Positions 49,081 through 62,370 are shown, counted from the stretch's first letter. The stretch: 64,000 bases of DNA from Camarhynchus parvulus (GCF_901933205.1 NC_044571.1:75269689-75333688), one strand, 5' to 3'. Made by a program: numbers and translations. The notes: generated by a model not told the origin, from the sequence alone.

Positions 49081-52000
49081 AGGGTTTTTTGTTCTGAACT
49101 TCAGAACTCAACTTATGAAAACAATCCCTTAGGTTCATACCAGTAGGTATGAGCAGAATTTAAGGACTCCAGTGGTGTGAAATAAGTTTCTAAAATACAG
49201 AAAATCTCTTGTCTTATGATTTTTATTAACCATCATATGTCCAAAGTTCTTCCCATTCCCTGGTAAAACAGATGGAGCTGAAAAGAAGTATAGGGGATCT
49301 GAACACATGTGCAATGTGTGGTTGCAGTAATCATAATGTAAGGACAATCCACAACAGAGAGTTCCTAAGATTATTTTGCTGGGAAGCAAAGGGTATTGGA
49401 GCCTGTTAAGCACCTAACTTGTAAACGACATGGATCAGGATGTAAGATATAAACAGGTATTTCTTACAGCTCTGATTTTCTTGTAGCAACAGTCCTAATG
49501 TTGTTCTGAAGCAATTACAGAGTTACAGTTGATATTCAAGAGTAAGAGTAGGTAGATTTTTTTCTTACTTTGGAGAAAGAAAAGGAGGAATTGGTAAGCA
49601 GAAAGCAGTTCTGTAAAAAGTAAAAACATTCACTGAGATGACAGCAGCAAGCAAAAGATCTTTCTTTTTATCAGCTTTGAAGGTTTAAATCACACACAAA
49701 GGCAAAAAGAAACATAAAGTCAACTCTGAACAGTCATTTCCAATTGTGAGAAAGATGGAAAAAATGCACAGTTCCTAAGAGAACTAAGAGATCAAAGAAT
49801 GTGAAAAGTATCTTCAACCTCTCTGGTTAGTGACCATAGATGAGAAGAAATTGTGGAGAGCTCTGATTTCAAAGCCAGTTCCAGCACAGGGATGCTCATA
49901 CCAGTAGAGGTGTGAGAGTCCTTGCTGATTGAGGCTTGAGCCTGGAGAAAGTCCAGCCATGTCAGTTCTGCTACTGCCTTGTTAAGGCACACTCCTGCAA
50001 TTGGGCTGTCTCCCACACTGTCCTGGTTCTCCCTGTTTGGTGTGCCACCACTTCAGGGATCAATCCAAGTATGCTGTGCTCAAAACCTTTTGGCTGCATT
50101 GTATAGATACACACAGCATTTTCAAGAAATAGAACTAACACAGTCATTCTTACTAGCTGATATTTTTTCGGAAATATATGGACAAGGGCGCACCAGAAGA
50201 AGTCATTAGACTCAAATGCTTTTTCTTCACAGAAGAAGCAGGACCCAACTAAGATCTAAACCACTAATTCTGAAATAGACTTACATTGAAAGAATATATT
50301 ATGGTTAAACATATTTATTAGTGATAGAAAGTTTCTCACATGTATCTCTTTTCACTGTTTAGAGCAGCAAATTAGTTAATATAATTATAAATGATGCAAA
50401 TATGAAAATAAAAACTGATTCAGATGTTTCAAAACTTAAATGTTCAAAGGATTGATTTGATTTACTGCTGTCATTAAATTAAGAGAAAAGGAGTCAGTCC
50501 TAAACAGTTATAATTGTATTAGATACTTTTGGATTCTTTGAAGTCGCAGCAAAAAGGAAGAGGCTACTCCTGCCAGTAGTTGCTACACAAGCAAGATGAC
50601 TTTTCACTAATTTTCTGGAGTTGTTTCCAGCAAAACATAGACAAGAGCTCTGTAATATATTGAAAGGACATGAGGCTCACAAATAGAGTATTGTTTCACA
50701 ACTGTGCAAAGGAAAAATTTTAGGATCAAATAAGAAGGGAATAATTTCTTGTTCTGAATGTGATAATGTTAAGATTTGATAATGGTTCAAATTCCACACT
50801 TATATAATGGTAAGACTGGATCCAGCCTCTGGGAGTGGCTTACAGAGAGTAAAGTGCTGTTAAGTGCAAAAGAGGAAGGTAATTAATGGGCATTTATGGC
50901 AAGCACAGTATATTTCTTTTTCTTCCAAACTTTAAATGTCATCGTTTGATATTTAGATTGCTGGAGCCACTGGAGGCTTCTCAAAGTTTCTGAAAAAGAA
51001 GCAAAATATATAGGCTAAAAGTTAAGTGCATACCCCAGCAATATAAATTTAGATTATTTTGAACTGCAATAGACTGCCATCTCATTCATTATCCTGATAT
51101 TTAGTTGAAATAAAGTTTGAACCAGAAAGTAAGGCCAATCTTGTGAAGGTGCTGTGACAGAAATGGATCATTTACAGCACCCATGATCATTTACATTAGT
51201 TTTCATCAAAATTTTAAACCCTTGTAAATTCTGAGTCCTTAGAGTCTGGCCTTTAAATTACACTGCCTGTCTTTAACACCTCCAGCTGAAGGCTCCTGCC
51301 AGCGGTTCCTGCATCTTCAGTTCTCTTCCCTAAGTAAGAGGTTGTGTCCACCATTGTTAATGGCATCTTCGAGGACACAATCTGCACTGGCAAGAAGTGT
51401 AAATTTCCTGGGAGTATCAGGGAAGGCATTGCCTTCTCTGCTGTCAATAGTTAGAGATTCAAAGTAATCTTCAAGAAATCTGGACACTGCCCTGGCTGAG
51501 TCCTATACAACCCTTCACCTCACTCGTGGTGTATCATGGAAGTGCAACTCCTTTTCCAGAAGACCAAATCCCATGGAGCAGCAGGTCTTTGGGCAGCCTG
51601 GCTGAATGCACTCCCTAACACCCGGACATCAGCACAACACTGCCTAAAAGATGAACAGGCACTTCTCAGCCTGCATAAATAGAGGAGCCACAGTGGGTCT
51701 TCTTGGATTAGACCTGGTAGGAGTTTTCGTGGAAATAATTTAAAATTTGACTGCATAGTACACTATTAGCAGATAATTTTCCAGCAAGGGAGAGGAATAT
51801 GACTACATGACTCATGACTGTGTAACAAAACACTGCATGTGGTATAGAGGTGCTGAGCGAGGAAAATCAAAACTTCAGCATCTGCTGTGATTAGATAAGG
51901 GGAAGATTCTTACCAAATGCAAACTGTCTCGTTCTTCCATGTATTTATCTGACTCTGACACTGACTCCTGTGCGGACCTATCCAGTGGAGTATGCTGTCA

Positions 52001-53704
52001 GAGAGATTACAAAAGAACTAGAAAAATGTTCCCAGGGAAGGGTCTCCTCTAATAGCAGCACAGTCCAAATTCAGCCAAAAACGCCAGCCAGGACCAGATG
52101 AACATTTTAGTAACGAGTATTAGAAACAGGGCAGGATTGTGTACAGCAGCACACCAGGGACTGGTTTAAGGTCTGTGACTGAGAGAAGAAGGAAGTTGCC
52201 ACCATACTGCGGATGGCTTTTATTACGTTTCTTGTTGTTCATCAGAAGGCACTTAATAAAACAGATCAGCAAATAAAACAAGAACAGAGTTTACTGCTGT
52301 AGCATGAAACCAAATAAGCAGTAAAAAGCTTCAAGATATGGTTTTTTCAGCCTTGACTCTGCAAATGCAACAGGCATTTCAGAAGTCTGAAGCAGCTCTC
52401 TGCCTGAAGGCTCTTCTGCCATTCTCATGCATAAGACCAGGAAGAGCTATGCATCTTGTCATATCAAATATTTGTTGAAAAGCTGCTGTGAATGTAACAA
52501 ACCAAATTCTGCTTTTAGCAATATTCCATATGACTCCACTGGCTACAGCAAACAAGCTCAATGTGTTAATGAGAGCAAATTTTAGTCAAAAGGATATAGA
52601 TTTGTTTCAAAGGCAGAATGAAAATCAAGCTGCAATTGCATTTCTGTTATTCTTTCTACCCCAGCTACCTAGGGGAAAATATGTAGCTGAAATCTTATCA
52701 TTCAGATCAACTGATTAAGAATAACTTTAGTCTAAGCTGATGTAACTATGTATGCCTTATTATTGCAGTTCAAAATACCATTAAGAAGAAAAATAAAAGC
52801 AGTGGAAAATTTACTGCACTGTTCTCACTGCATTACTTTGGTTCTGTGTCAAAACAGAGGACGTTTTCAGCAGGCCAAATAGTCAGTTCTTGAGGTGCTT
52901 CCCAGTTCTTCATTTTTCTCTCTCTATGATGGTGAGATTATGCAAGCTTCATGAACTAAAACACTTCATGATCTCTAGAGGAAATGTAATTTGGAGAGTA
53001 GATTATTATTTTAGACAAATAAATGCCATACTTTACTGCAAGGCAAAGATAATTTGACTCCTCTTGAAAGAAATGGAAAGTAGCAAGAGAGAGACTATAA
53101 GATTATTTAGGAAGACAAAAACTCATGCCCTCTGATTTAACAAATTTATATTTGTCAGATATAATAATACTAACAGATTGCAGCCCATATGCTTTAATAG
53201 CAAAGGGTAGAGTTCCTCTTGTTGACAATGATTGGAGTATGGTTGATTTAATGCAGGGATGTAGCTGATTTAATGAAGTGCAAAAAAAGATAAGGAAAGT
53301 CTAGGAGATATTCCAGTAAGAATGAAGCAGAATAATTTTTTCTTGGCTCCAATGTCATACAAACAGGCAAGTCTCTTGGAGCAAAACCATCACTTTGTCT
53401 AGAGCAATGAATATGGCTTGTATTAACAATTACCTGGATTTTTTCTATCTTAGAAATTGAAAGGGAGATCTAGTATGTAGACAGAATATATTAAATTCAA
53501 ACAGAGGTCTGCTGAAACTAGGGGCAAGCTTTAATACAATTCCCATCACATTCCAGACTTTTTACCAAAAGAATTATACTAATAGATTCTGACTCTGTGA
53601 CTGAATAGAACCCTAAGTATCTCTGTTACTGGATCCTCTTACGTTAATCTAAAAATCATGTTTGGTCTACTTCTATGATTTTATTTATGAGTTTCTTAGT
53701 TTAA

Positions 53705-53705
<1 letters not shown>
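49081..53705. other. Unique AT-rich non-coding DNA
   Basis: 4.6 kb without a supported gene. Open frames are at most 92 codons. No transposon end recognised. The stretch 50250-50530 is very AT-rich and repeat-free. Confidence 0.6.

Positions 53706-53754
<49 letters not shown>
53706..53754. repeat. A49 homopolymer
   Basis: Forty-nine uninterrupted A residues, by far the longest homopolymer in the window. No retroposed body, polyadenylation signal or flanking duplication could be recognised next to it. The exact length may be unreliable because homopolymers of this size are prone to sequencing and assembly error. The plus-strand frame across it (poly-Lys) is not a gene. Confidence 0.95.
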
Positions 53755-53758
<4 letters not shown>

Positions 53759-54196
53759 AAGTTTTCCAGTTCATGAAAAATTTTAGTCTCTCCAAATTCA
53801 ATTTCAGTCCAGTTCAGTCAACATCTTTTTGCAAATTTAGTCCAGAAAGCAATCATCTAAAGGGGGGCACACTGTACTAAATAGTACTAGTTTTTGGGAA
53901 AGGTAGAACACAAAGCACAGCAAGGCTCTCCCTCCCCAGCTGAGGGACAGGAAGCCCATAAGCCCAAAGAGTCCACTCAGATCCTTGTGGGAGAAACATG
54001 GGTCTTGGAAGTTTGTGCTAGGGACAGCAAAAACTGAGATGAATGTCTGAAGAGCATGGCCATAGATTTTGTAAACCTGTTTTGCTGTGAGAAAGTCTTC
54101 AATGATTACTAGAGGCATGACAAGATAGTCTCATCTGTCAGCACTCGTTGAAATTCTGCACTGTTTAACTGAGGGAATCTTCTTTAATTAAAAATT

Positions 54197-54258
54197 ACAT
54201 AATTTAAAGAAAAAAATACATAGTTTAAAGAAAAAAATACATAGTTTAAAGAAAAATT
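54197..54258. repeat. 21-base tandem repeat, three copies
   Basis: Units beginning 'acatagtttaaagaaaaaaa' start at 54197 (one substitution), 54218 and 54239, the last one shortened. Because 21 is a multiple of three, the minus strand reads FFKLCI repeatedly. Confidence 0.95.
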
Positions 54259-54568
54259 CAATATTACATTTCTGGTAGCAAATCCCAATAAAAACCAGAC
54301 CAGAAAACTGATTTCCTGTTATCAGTCTGTGGTGGGTTTTGAGGAATATGTTCAATCCAGGTAGCTGGGTATGCATATGCATTTCAAGCTGCAGATTGAG
54401 CTCTGGGGAGCCCAGGCCAAGGCAAAAGGCCATGAACTGCCAACCCTCTGCATAACAAAGAGCAGGGGGCACATCTGGGTGACTGCCACTCAGAGACTCA
54501 GCAGCAGCCGATGAACCCCAGGCTTTTCCACCCTTAGACTGCAAGGGCATATACATATTTTTCTGAAA

Positions 54569-54683
54569 TATGCAATATATATATGTATATATATATACAT
54601 GTATATGCATATATGTGTGTGTGTTTGTGCATATATACGTGTGTGTGTATATATATGTGTGTGTGTATCTATAGATATAAATG
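54569..54683. repeat. Compound TA/TG microsatellite
   Basis: About 115 bases of alternating (TA)n and (TG)n blocks with short interruptions ('catgtatatgca', 'tttgtgca', 'tctatagat'). The whole tract is alternating purine-pyrimidine, capable of Z-DNA or cruciform structure in principle, and a likely polymorphic locus. Confidence 0.93.
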
Positions 54684-54950
54684 TAAAAGGGGTTCCTTAC
54701 TTCAAGGTTCCTCTTCGGAGGCACCCAGCTCAGCTGTTACTTTTTTATTATTAAATTACTTCAAGGATCTGAATGTCAGAGACTCTTCTTTGGGAAGCCT
54801 GGGGTCGAGCTGGTAAGGAAATCTGGTCCAACTGTGTAAGTGTGGGATGTGTCACTGTGAAGGGGCTTCATTGTAGTTCAGGTGGTGTGAGTATGTGAGT
54901 ATGACTGCCAGAGTGGCTCCTGGTTGGTCAGACAGGGCACTCTCCTTAGC

Positions 54951-55516
54951 TGTGGTTTGACTTTAGCTGGATGCCCACCAAGCTTCTCGATCAGTTCCCC
55001 TTCCCAGTGGACAGGGCGGAGAAAATTCTAGTAGGAAACAACTAGTAGAAAACAAGTGGAAAACAACTATTAGGTTGAGAGAAGACAGTATGCTAAAGTA
55101 CAAGGAAAAGGTTGTGCACACAGAAGCAAAGATAAAAAAAAAAGATTTTATTCTCTACTTGCCACCAGTGAGCAATATCTGGCCATTTCCTGGGAAGCAG
55201 GGCTTCAGCACACATAGCAATTGCTCCAGAAGGCCAACACTGCAAATAATGAGTGCCCCATTTTCCTCCTCCTCTTCTTAGCTTTTATATCTGAGTTGAT
55301 GTCGTGGTATGGAATATCCCTTTGGTTAATTTGGGCCTAGTTGTGTCCCCTCCCTGGATCTTGCCCATTCCCAGTGCCTTGGTGGAGGAATGTTGCTGTG
55401 CTAGCACTGCTCAGCAGTAGCCACAACACTGCTGTGTTATGCACAACTTTCTAGCTATCAGTTCAATGGGGGCTGCCATGGGGAAAATTAACTCCATCTC
55501 AGCCATCCCTAATACA
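54951..55516 (-). mobile_element. Solo LTR E of an endogenous retrovirus
   Basis: Minus-orientation LTR of the A/B/D family, about 566 bases. The plus-strand left end is 'tgtggtttgactttagctgg' and the right end is 'ctcagccatccctaataca'. Read on the minus strand it has the shared U3 block (plus 'ggtatggaatatccctttgg', near 55310), a TATAAAAGC box (plus 'gcttttatat', 55281-55290) and an AATAAA signal (plus TTTATT, 55147-55152), spaced as promoter, R and polyadenylation site. Flanking pentamers ttagc and ctggc differ by two transitions, possibly an eroded duplication. No internal genes. Confidence 0.92.
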
Positions 55517-57648
55517 CTGGCAATTTACACATGTTGGTGGAGGGGCAGGAAAAAATTTAATATGAGGAGATTTCTGGGAAAGAGAGGAGTTAATGTAAGA
55601 ACCTTCAAGAGATAAACAGAGATTTATGTATTCAGTTCATCTTTGTTTTAACTGCAAACAAACCCTCTTCCCACTGAGCACTTTTATCATGTGTGAACAC
55701 TTTGAGTGTTCAGTCCAGAAACAAGTGTACATCCAAGCTGCATCCCCACCACACAGACACTGCAGGCACAAATTATTTTGCCAGATTTTGGGGGCTTGAT
55801 CCAGTTGCCCCCACCTGGCTATCTTGTGACATTGGGGTGCTTTAATACATTCTACCTGCAGCTGCTAGCCTTAAAGGATATGGCTATCTGTGTACATTGT
55901 AAATACCCCATGGCACCTCCAAGTCACAAGGTAAATATACAAATCATAGATTTTTCAAGTTGATAGAATGAATTCCAATAAAAAGACAGATCAGCAGTGA
56001 GCCATGAGGGTGACTTTGGTTGATATGCACACAATTGTAAAAGTTACATGTCTGAGCTCTCTCGCTGAGCTGAGGAGTCTGAACAAACTTAGCTCTGACT
56101 AGAGCTGCATGCCAAAAATGATAGAGCTCATGGGAGATATTCATCATTGCAAACTTATAGCCAGCTTCGGTAAATGTCCTTTTGTTTTCACTCATTAATT
56201 TAACCATATAGCCAGTTAATATCTAGTACATATATAGCCTAGAGCCATAATTTTCCATGGAGGAATTTGGGGTGAGACATCTGGGGACAAGTCCATCTTC
56301 TCAGTGACATAATTCCAAAAAGCTGTTGTGAAATTATTTTTCCCTTGTCAGCAAAGAGCAGTGAACGAATAGCTGTGTTAAAAGAGTAGCTGCATGCTTC
56401 TGAAAAATTAAAAAGCCAGCCCTGAAGCTGACAAAGCAGCTTAGCAATGTACTGCAGAAGTCCTTATTGTTCATCAATATGGACCAAACAGCATCGGGGC
56501 AGCTTTCAGAAACTGAGTCCCTGGTGATGAAAGGAGAATGGGACAACATGTCAGTGTCTGTCCCCTTAGAGACTCAAACATTTTATTTCTCTGGGAAACA
56601 AACAGAACTCAGACCAAATAGGTATACAAGGAATTGAGATTTTGTTCTCTCAAATGGGCATTGACACTGTCATCAGAGCTTGCTCATGGAATCACAGTGC
56701 GGCAAAAATTTACTCTCATTTTTATTTTTAACTTTACATTTATTTTTACCTTTAGCTTTATTTTTGCTTTAATTAAACATGGAAAAGAAGCAGGTAAGAC
56801 TTTTTAACCTGAGATATGATAAATAAAGAGTCATTGCAGAAATTCTATAAGGAAATATCAATAAAAATCTACACAATAATTAAGTGAATTAATACAGCAA
56901 CTAAAAACCATTGAGGTGAATAATTCCTGACAATTGATTTTATTAATTATGAAAAGATCTGAAAATTCCATAGTTTGGAGTTGGACTCTTGGCAAAATAG
57001 TCTTCCTTGTCTCGCCTGAGAATTTTAGCAGGAATGCAAGAGTCTGTTTTCCTACTCAGACTGACCTGCCTGCAATGATGCTTTTAGTCAGTGTTGCCCT
57101 GGAAAACAAATGTCTTTAGAAATATATATGGAATATTTTCCCATGACAACTATTAATCACCCAGAGGATGAACCACTATTACAGAGAAAAAACAGTCCTG
57201 TCCCAATTAAAGGTCATTTCAGGGTCAATATTATATTCCAAATCTTCCACATAGTAGCAAGGCCAGAGAGAAACAGATTATGGACCCTTTGTGCATGTGG
57301 GAAACTCCTGTGAGAGACTCTGTTTATGTTTTATGCATATTTTTTATATCATTAGCTCTCTAATCAGTTTACAAACAAACACTCCTAACACAATTCATTC
57401 TCACAAAACAGATGTATTTACTAACACAGGATATTTCTATTTTGTTCCTACATCTGGAGTAATAGCTTTTAATTATGTAATTTCCTATATTTAAATCTTT
57501 TAAGCAGTGTCACTGTGCGTACACTCAGCTTGAAATGCAGATTCCTCTTCTATTGGAGTTTGAGCAGGAACATGAATATTGTGCCAGCTGTACACTGTGA
57601 TACTTATACTGTGTGTGAGGTAGGAGTACTGCATAATATACTCTAAAG

Positions 57649-57679
57649 GTGTGTGTGTCTGTGTGTGAGTGTGTGTGTT
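57649..57679. repeat. (TG)n microsatellite
   Basis: About 14 TG dinucleotides interrupted by 'ct' and 'ag' substitutions. Confidence 0.9.
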
Positions 57680-60600
57680 TGGAATCCCAACAGAACGTAA
57701 AAGGATATGGAAAAGATTGGCCTAGTTATAGCTGACATTACTTCTACTTGCAAGAAGTGCTATAAAAAGGTGCTGTCTCTTAAATCAGAGCCAGAGCCAT
57801 ACAGAGAGGGCTACCCAGCCTGGCAGCACCCCTGTGAAAGGCCAGTAAGTAGCCACAGCAGGAATATAAAAGCAGGACCAACACCAAGTTATCCTTCCTG
57901 TGGTGTGTCCTCCCGCTTCAGTTTGGAAACTTTTCAGAGTCTTCAAAGGAGGTTTTCTCTGTTCCTTTGTGCTTCAAGGCAGTGAAGAGGGGAGCCTTCT
58001 TTCATTCCTGAGCATGTTTTCATTCAAATCCCAATCACTTGTTATTCTTTTTATTCCTTTTATATTTTTATATATCTACAGTAGTCATCTCTATTCCAAA
58101 CTAAAAGCTACTTGTCAATTCTATCTCTTTTAATAGCCATGCTATTTTAAAGCCCTGATTATATTTGCCATCCTTCTCTGATTAGCTTACACTGGCATAT
58201 GCAGAAGCAAATTATGCTTTTGATAGCCTTGTAGTTAACACACTGATAAGGTTGTCCATAACTGAGAAATCAACCCCGCACTCATATCACAACTCCCATG
58301 TGGTTGCAAGGCAGAGATTTACAGAGACTTGAGTAAGTCAATGATAGGAAAAATGGTCCCTAACTTCTCCCTTGCTCAGTCAGCCCCTTCCAAAAGACCT
58401 ATCCAAGATCCATGGTCGGGTCCTTGATCCCTCCCCACCCAAAATACCCAGATATAGAAATTTTTGTTTCTATTGGTCAGAATTGCCAAAACTGTAAGAC
58501 TTGAGAAAGAAACTTGTAAAACCAACATCAAGAGCAAAAAACAGTGGCAGGTTTGGCAACCATTGTGCCATCCTACCAGCCAGGGACACTCTCAGTTTGA
58601 AAGCAGAGGTCAGTACTAATTCATTCCATTTCAAAGGCTTGGTGCTGTTTTCTTCGTTGTCCAAGTGTACATGATTTTGCTTGACCAGTCTATTCATGGT
58701 TTACATGATGTAAACAGTGAGCAAATCTTGAAATCCTCTCTTTGTGCTATTGCCTCCATCCATTGTCCCTTCCATGTGTTACATCTTTGGAAAAAGGGAC
58801 ATGCTGGGAAGGCACAGCAGCATCCAATTCCTGAGGGCACATAAAATGGCAACAGTGATTACTGGTTTAAACAAATATAGCAACAGTGGTGGCAATGCAA
58901 TCTATTCCTACAGTGAATAAAATTTAACATCCATGTTCAGACACTTCCTGTTATCCATCAATTACTGGATCAGCAGGAAATAGCATACTCAGGAGTAGCC
59001 ACCTGGGTAATTGCACGGCAGGTAGTTAAAGGCATAGGCAAGTCAGATGGTTAAAACTTAAAGGAGATAAAACAACTTCTGTTTGAAAACCTCAGATTTT
59101 AATGAGGATTATGTTATTAAACATTTTTAAAAATATTTTCTGCTTCTCAGAATTCAGAATCACATAGCTGCATGACAACAGGAAGCAGAAAGATCAGATG
59201 GATCTTTTCTGTCACTTCCAGCGTCAGACCCTTATCTACAGAGCTTTTCTAGAAGCGCAACTGTGAGTCAATGAGAACAATTATTTCCCATTATTTCCCT
59301 TCTGCAGCTATCTCTGGCAAACCCTGATATTAAGTTTTATCTTGACACTTTTTGACATTTTTAATCACTTTTATGATCTTAAATATTTTATTAGATTCCT
59401 ATTGTATGAGAAGAATAAATATATATTTCAACAACAGCCTGAGATTTATTTTTTGCTGGCCTTACACAGAAGATAGTACGATTCTGTAGTGGATTTGGTG
59501 ACATCCACTAGCAGATGTGCTTAGATGCAAAGAGTGGTCATCAAACTAGGAAGCCCTTTATTGAACAGATACGTTCTTCACATCCAATCTAAAGAAAAAA
59601 CAAGGAAGAAAAATCTAAAACAGAGAGAGTACCAGTATAAATGTGAGAAAGAAAAACTTAGAGAGAATTATCAATTTCCTTTTCAATACAGTGATTGTTG
59701 TTGCAACTCGGAAAGGAAGGTGTGATGGGTTCGGCGACTCAGGTTGCACAGCCTAATATCTAGAGAAACTGGTGTCATCTCTGGACATCAAATGTCCTGC
59801 TGTCTCCTAAGAAAACTTTAAGAGTGCCAAGAATGCTGTTATTTTCTAAGAAGTCAAGGAATGGCTACAAGATTCAACTTTCCAGAATGTGCTCTCTTCT
59901 GCCAAACCCCACATAACTGCACCTCCAACTTGGTGAATTTAATTTTTACTTAATTTTTAGCAAGCTAAAGTTTCAAAGGGAGTTCTCTACTTATTGAGTT
60001 TTGAACAATGCAAGAAGAGTCCTTCTAACCCTGGGGCAAAAAAATAATGAAGAGAAAAAGAAAGGGAATGGATTTGTACAACCAGAATTCAAACAGTAAA
60101 CAACAAAAAGCCCTTCCTTGATCCCCACCGCATTCTCTGTCTTATGCCTGCTGTTCATTTAAAGAAAAAATAGTTACAGCAGCTTCTTACAAAATTTCTT
60201 ATGGATCTTTTTAAAATAGAAATTGTTAGGTACAAAAATCTCTGTCAGACCTCTTTGCATTATAGCAACAAAAATATTTATATCACTTATAATTTACATA
60301 TATATTTTACCCACAATAGTAATTCCTAATGATTATTTGAATTTCAGGCTATTTTCCCTAGTATGATAATTTCCCACAAAATACTCATTTTGCTATTTCC
60401 TTTTCTGGTGGTTCCTTCTCTGTTTTCACTTAAGTTTTAAAAGTTGTGCAGTCCATCAGCTTCTGGCTGTACACATCAGCAAAAACTTTAGTTGATTTTC
60501 CACAGTTACAGCCAGGTAACTGGCTTTTTCTGTGCTTTTAGATCATATTTTCATATTAGCAATGTTAATATTTACTCTAGCTGTGTTCTTCCTTCATGGT

Positions 60601-60860
60601 TATGAAATGATGCTCAGAATTTCCTATTGTGTTGAAGGTTTAAGGAATCCATTAATCCCACTTAAAAGCCATGATACAAAGAGGATGCACAGAGCACACT
60701 GTGGAGAAAGGGACTTAAGGCTCTGGCAGGAACACTCTTTTAGGTACCTAACAGGTAGAGTATGGCTTCTCTTACCCCAATTCCTGTAGCCACATCAGGG
60801 TGCAAGGCACTGCCCTGTATTTTTTAAGCACAGAGAAATTTGCATTATTTTGTGGTTTTG

Positions 60861-60908
60861 GTTTTTTTTTTACTTTTTGCTACTTAGTAGCGAAAAGTTC
60901 AAAAAAAA
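60861..60908. repeat. Imperfect inverted repeat with T and A arms
   Basis: The core 'ctttttgctac' / 'gtagcgaaaag' pairs 10 of 11 positions around the loop 'tta'. A T run to the left can pair with an A run to the right, extending the stem to roughly 20 positions with an internal mismatch. Confidence 0.75.
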
Positions 60909-61717
60909 TTTAAAAAAAAGATGATCAGGCCTTGCTTGACCTTCTTGAACCTGATCACTCTGAGGCTCACAGTGTTCACACAGGGTTGCTTGCCCTGGCC
61001 AGGGGCTCTCCTTCAATGCTCAGCAGACTCCATCTCATGCAGCTGCTCCTTCAGGCACAGCCCATTCTGGACCACCATGGAGCCTCCATGTCAAGGACAA
61101 GAAAACCATTTGCAGGACTCCTTTTCTTCCATCTTGATGTATTTCTCTCTTGTAAAGAAATGACAAAGTGAAGACAATTGTTTTACTCATTTTGAATACT
61201 TACTTACTTCACTCAGATAGACTAAAAAGAAAAGTATCCCAGTAGGTATAAATGCATCCCAGAGCAAAATTCTGGAAATCGAGCAAAGCCAATGGCAAAA
61301 TCTCATCACATTCAATCTGACACATGGTTCTATTCTGGATTTTATATATGTGATAAATGGAAATCTAATTATACCTTTTTACACTGCTACAATCCACTAT
61401 TTATCTCCTCTGAACTACTGACCTTCTTCTGTTATGCTCAAACATCAAGGTGCTGTTTGTTCGATTTAATTGCCCACAGGCAAGTAAGTCTGATGTGCTC
61501 TTCTTCTTCTTGATGATGGGAGTGCTGTTAATTGAGAGTGATTACAGCACAAGCCATGTTGCTGGGGGAGCTGGAAAAGTCAGGCCAATATGTGTAGTTC
61601 TGGGGAATGATGAGAATCTTTAAGCTTTTAAGGAATCAATGCAAGTTGAAAATCTGAAAGGTATGGCTATGTTCAGGAAGTCATCAAACAGTGATCACAA
61701 TCCTGGAGGGAGGCAGG

Positions 61718-61754
61718 GACATGTCCTTCATGTCCAGCTGGACATGTCCTTCAC
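61718..61754. repeat. 18-bp palindrome within a short direct repeat
   Basis: 'catgtccagctggacatg' (61729-61746) is a perfect palindrome. 'ggacatgtccttca' also occurs on both sides of its centre (61718 and 61740), so the palindrome may have arisen from a local duplication. Confidence 0.9.
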
Positions 61755-62370
61755 ACCCTTCTCTAATGACATGCCTTTTCTTCACAATACCCTTTTTAAG
61801 GAGAGACAAGGTAGTGTTATTCTTCACAGATGAATGTTTGCATTCAGCAGCATGCTCCTGAATTTCTCCATTTGATCAGGTTGCAAGTAATTACCATGCG
61901 CCACATCACCTGGAGTGCCATTATGCAAATTTGCATATGGCTTGAATACACTGCTTGGATAAATATTTATCATCCTTTAAAGCTTCTCTTGGAAAAGAAT
62001 GTCATACCTTCTGTTCTCTCTTATCACTTCACATGTACCACAATTCAAAAAGAATTTACAGCTGAAGGGATGGTCTGTGGAGAAAAGGTTTGGTGCCTGC
62101 AGAGAACTTTCTTTCAGAATTCTGGAAGAATAAGACAAAAGGAAAAATTGTAAGTAACTAGCATATAAAAAGAAACATATAGTTTGGTGGTCCACCTTGT
62201 TCAGAAGTAATTTTATTCTCTTCTGCCAGGTTCTATTCTGTACACTCTTCTCCTGAGCCTGAATCCCAAAGGATCATTGCCAGAATATTACAGATAAAGG
62301 TTTTCTCTTGTCAAGGTTTCTGGCATGTTTGCTACCATCTCTCATTTGCTCTCTCATTGAATGTTCATAG

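Larger units (their letters stand above)
53755..54950. other. Non-coding DNA containing tandem repeat and microsatellite
   Basis: About 1.2 kb that contains the 21-base tandem repeat and the TA/TG microsatellite listed separately. The 178-codon minus frame at 54188-54724 is kept open by those two repeats and has no domain of its own. Confidence 0.65.

Noticed and set aside
50780..50800. 'ggttcaaattcc' resembling a tRNA/SINE B box
   Set aside because: No A box at the right distance upstream and no cloverleaf pairing.
53662..53880. Frame with a poly-lysine stretch
   Set aside because: Direct translation of the A49 homopolymer.
54188..54724. 178-codon open frame on the minus strand, the longest in the window
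   Set aside because: It is kept open by the 21-base repeat and the TA/TG microsatellite; the translated product is low-complexity Tyr/Thr/Ile/His repeats with no domain.
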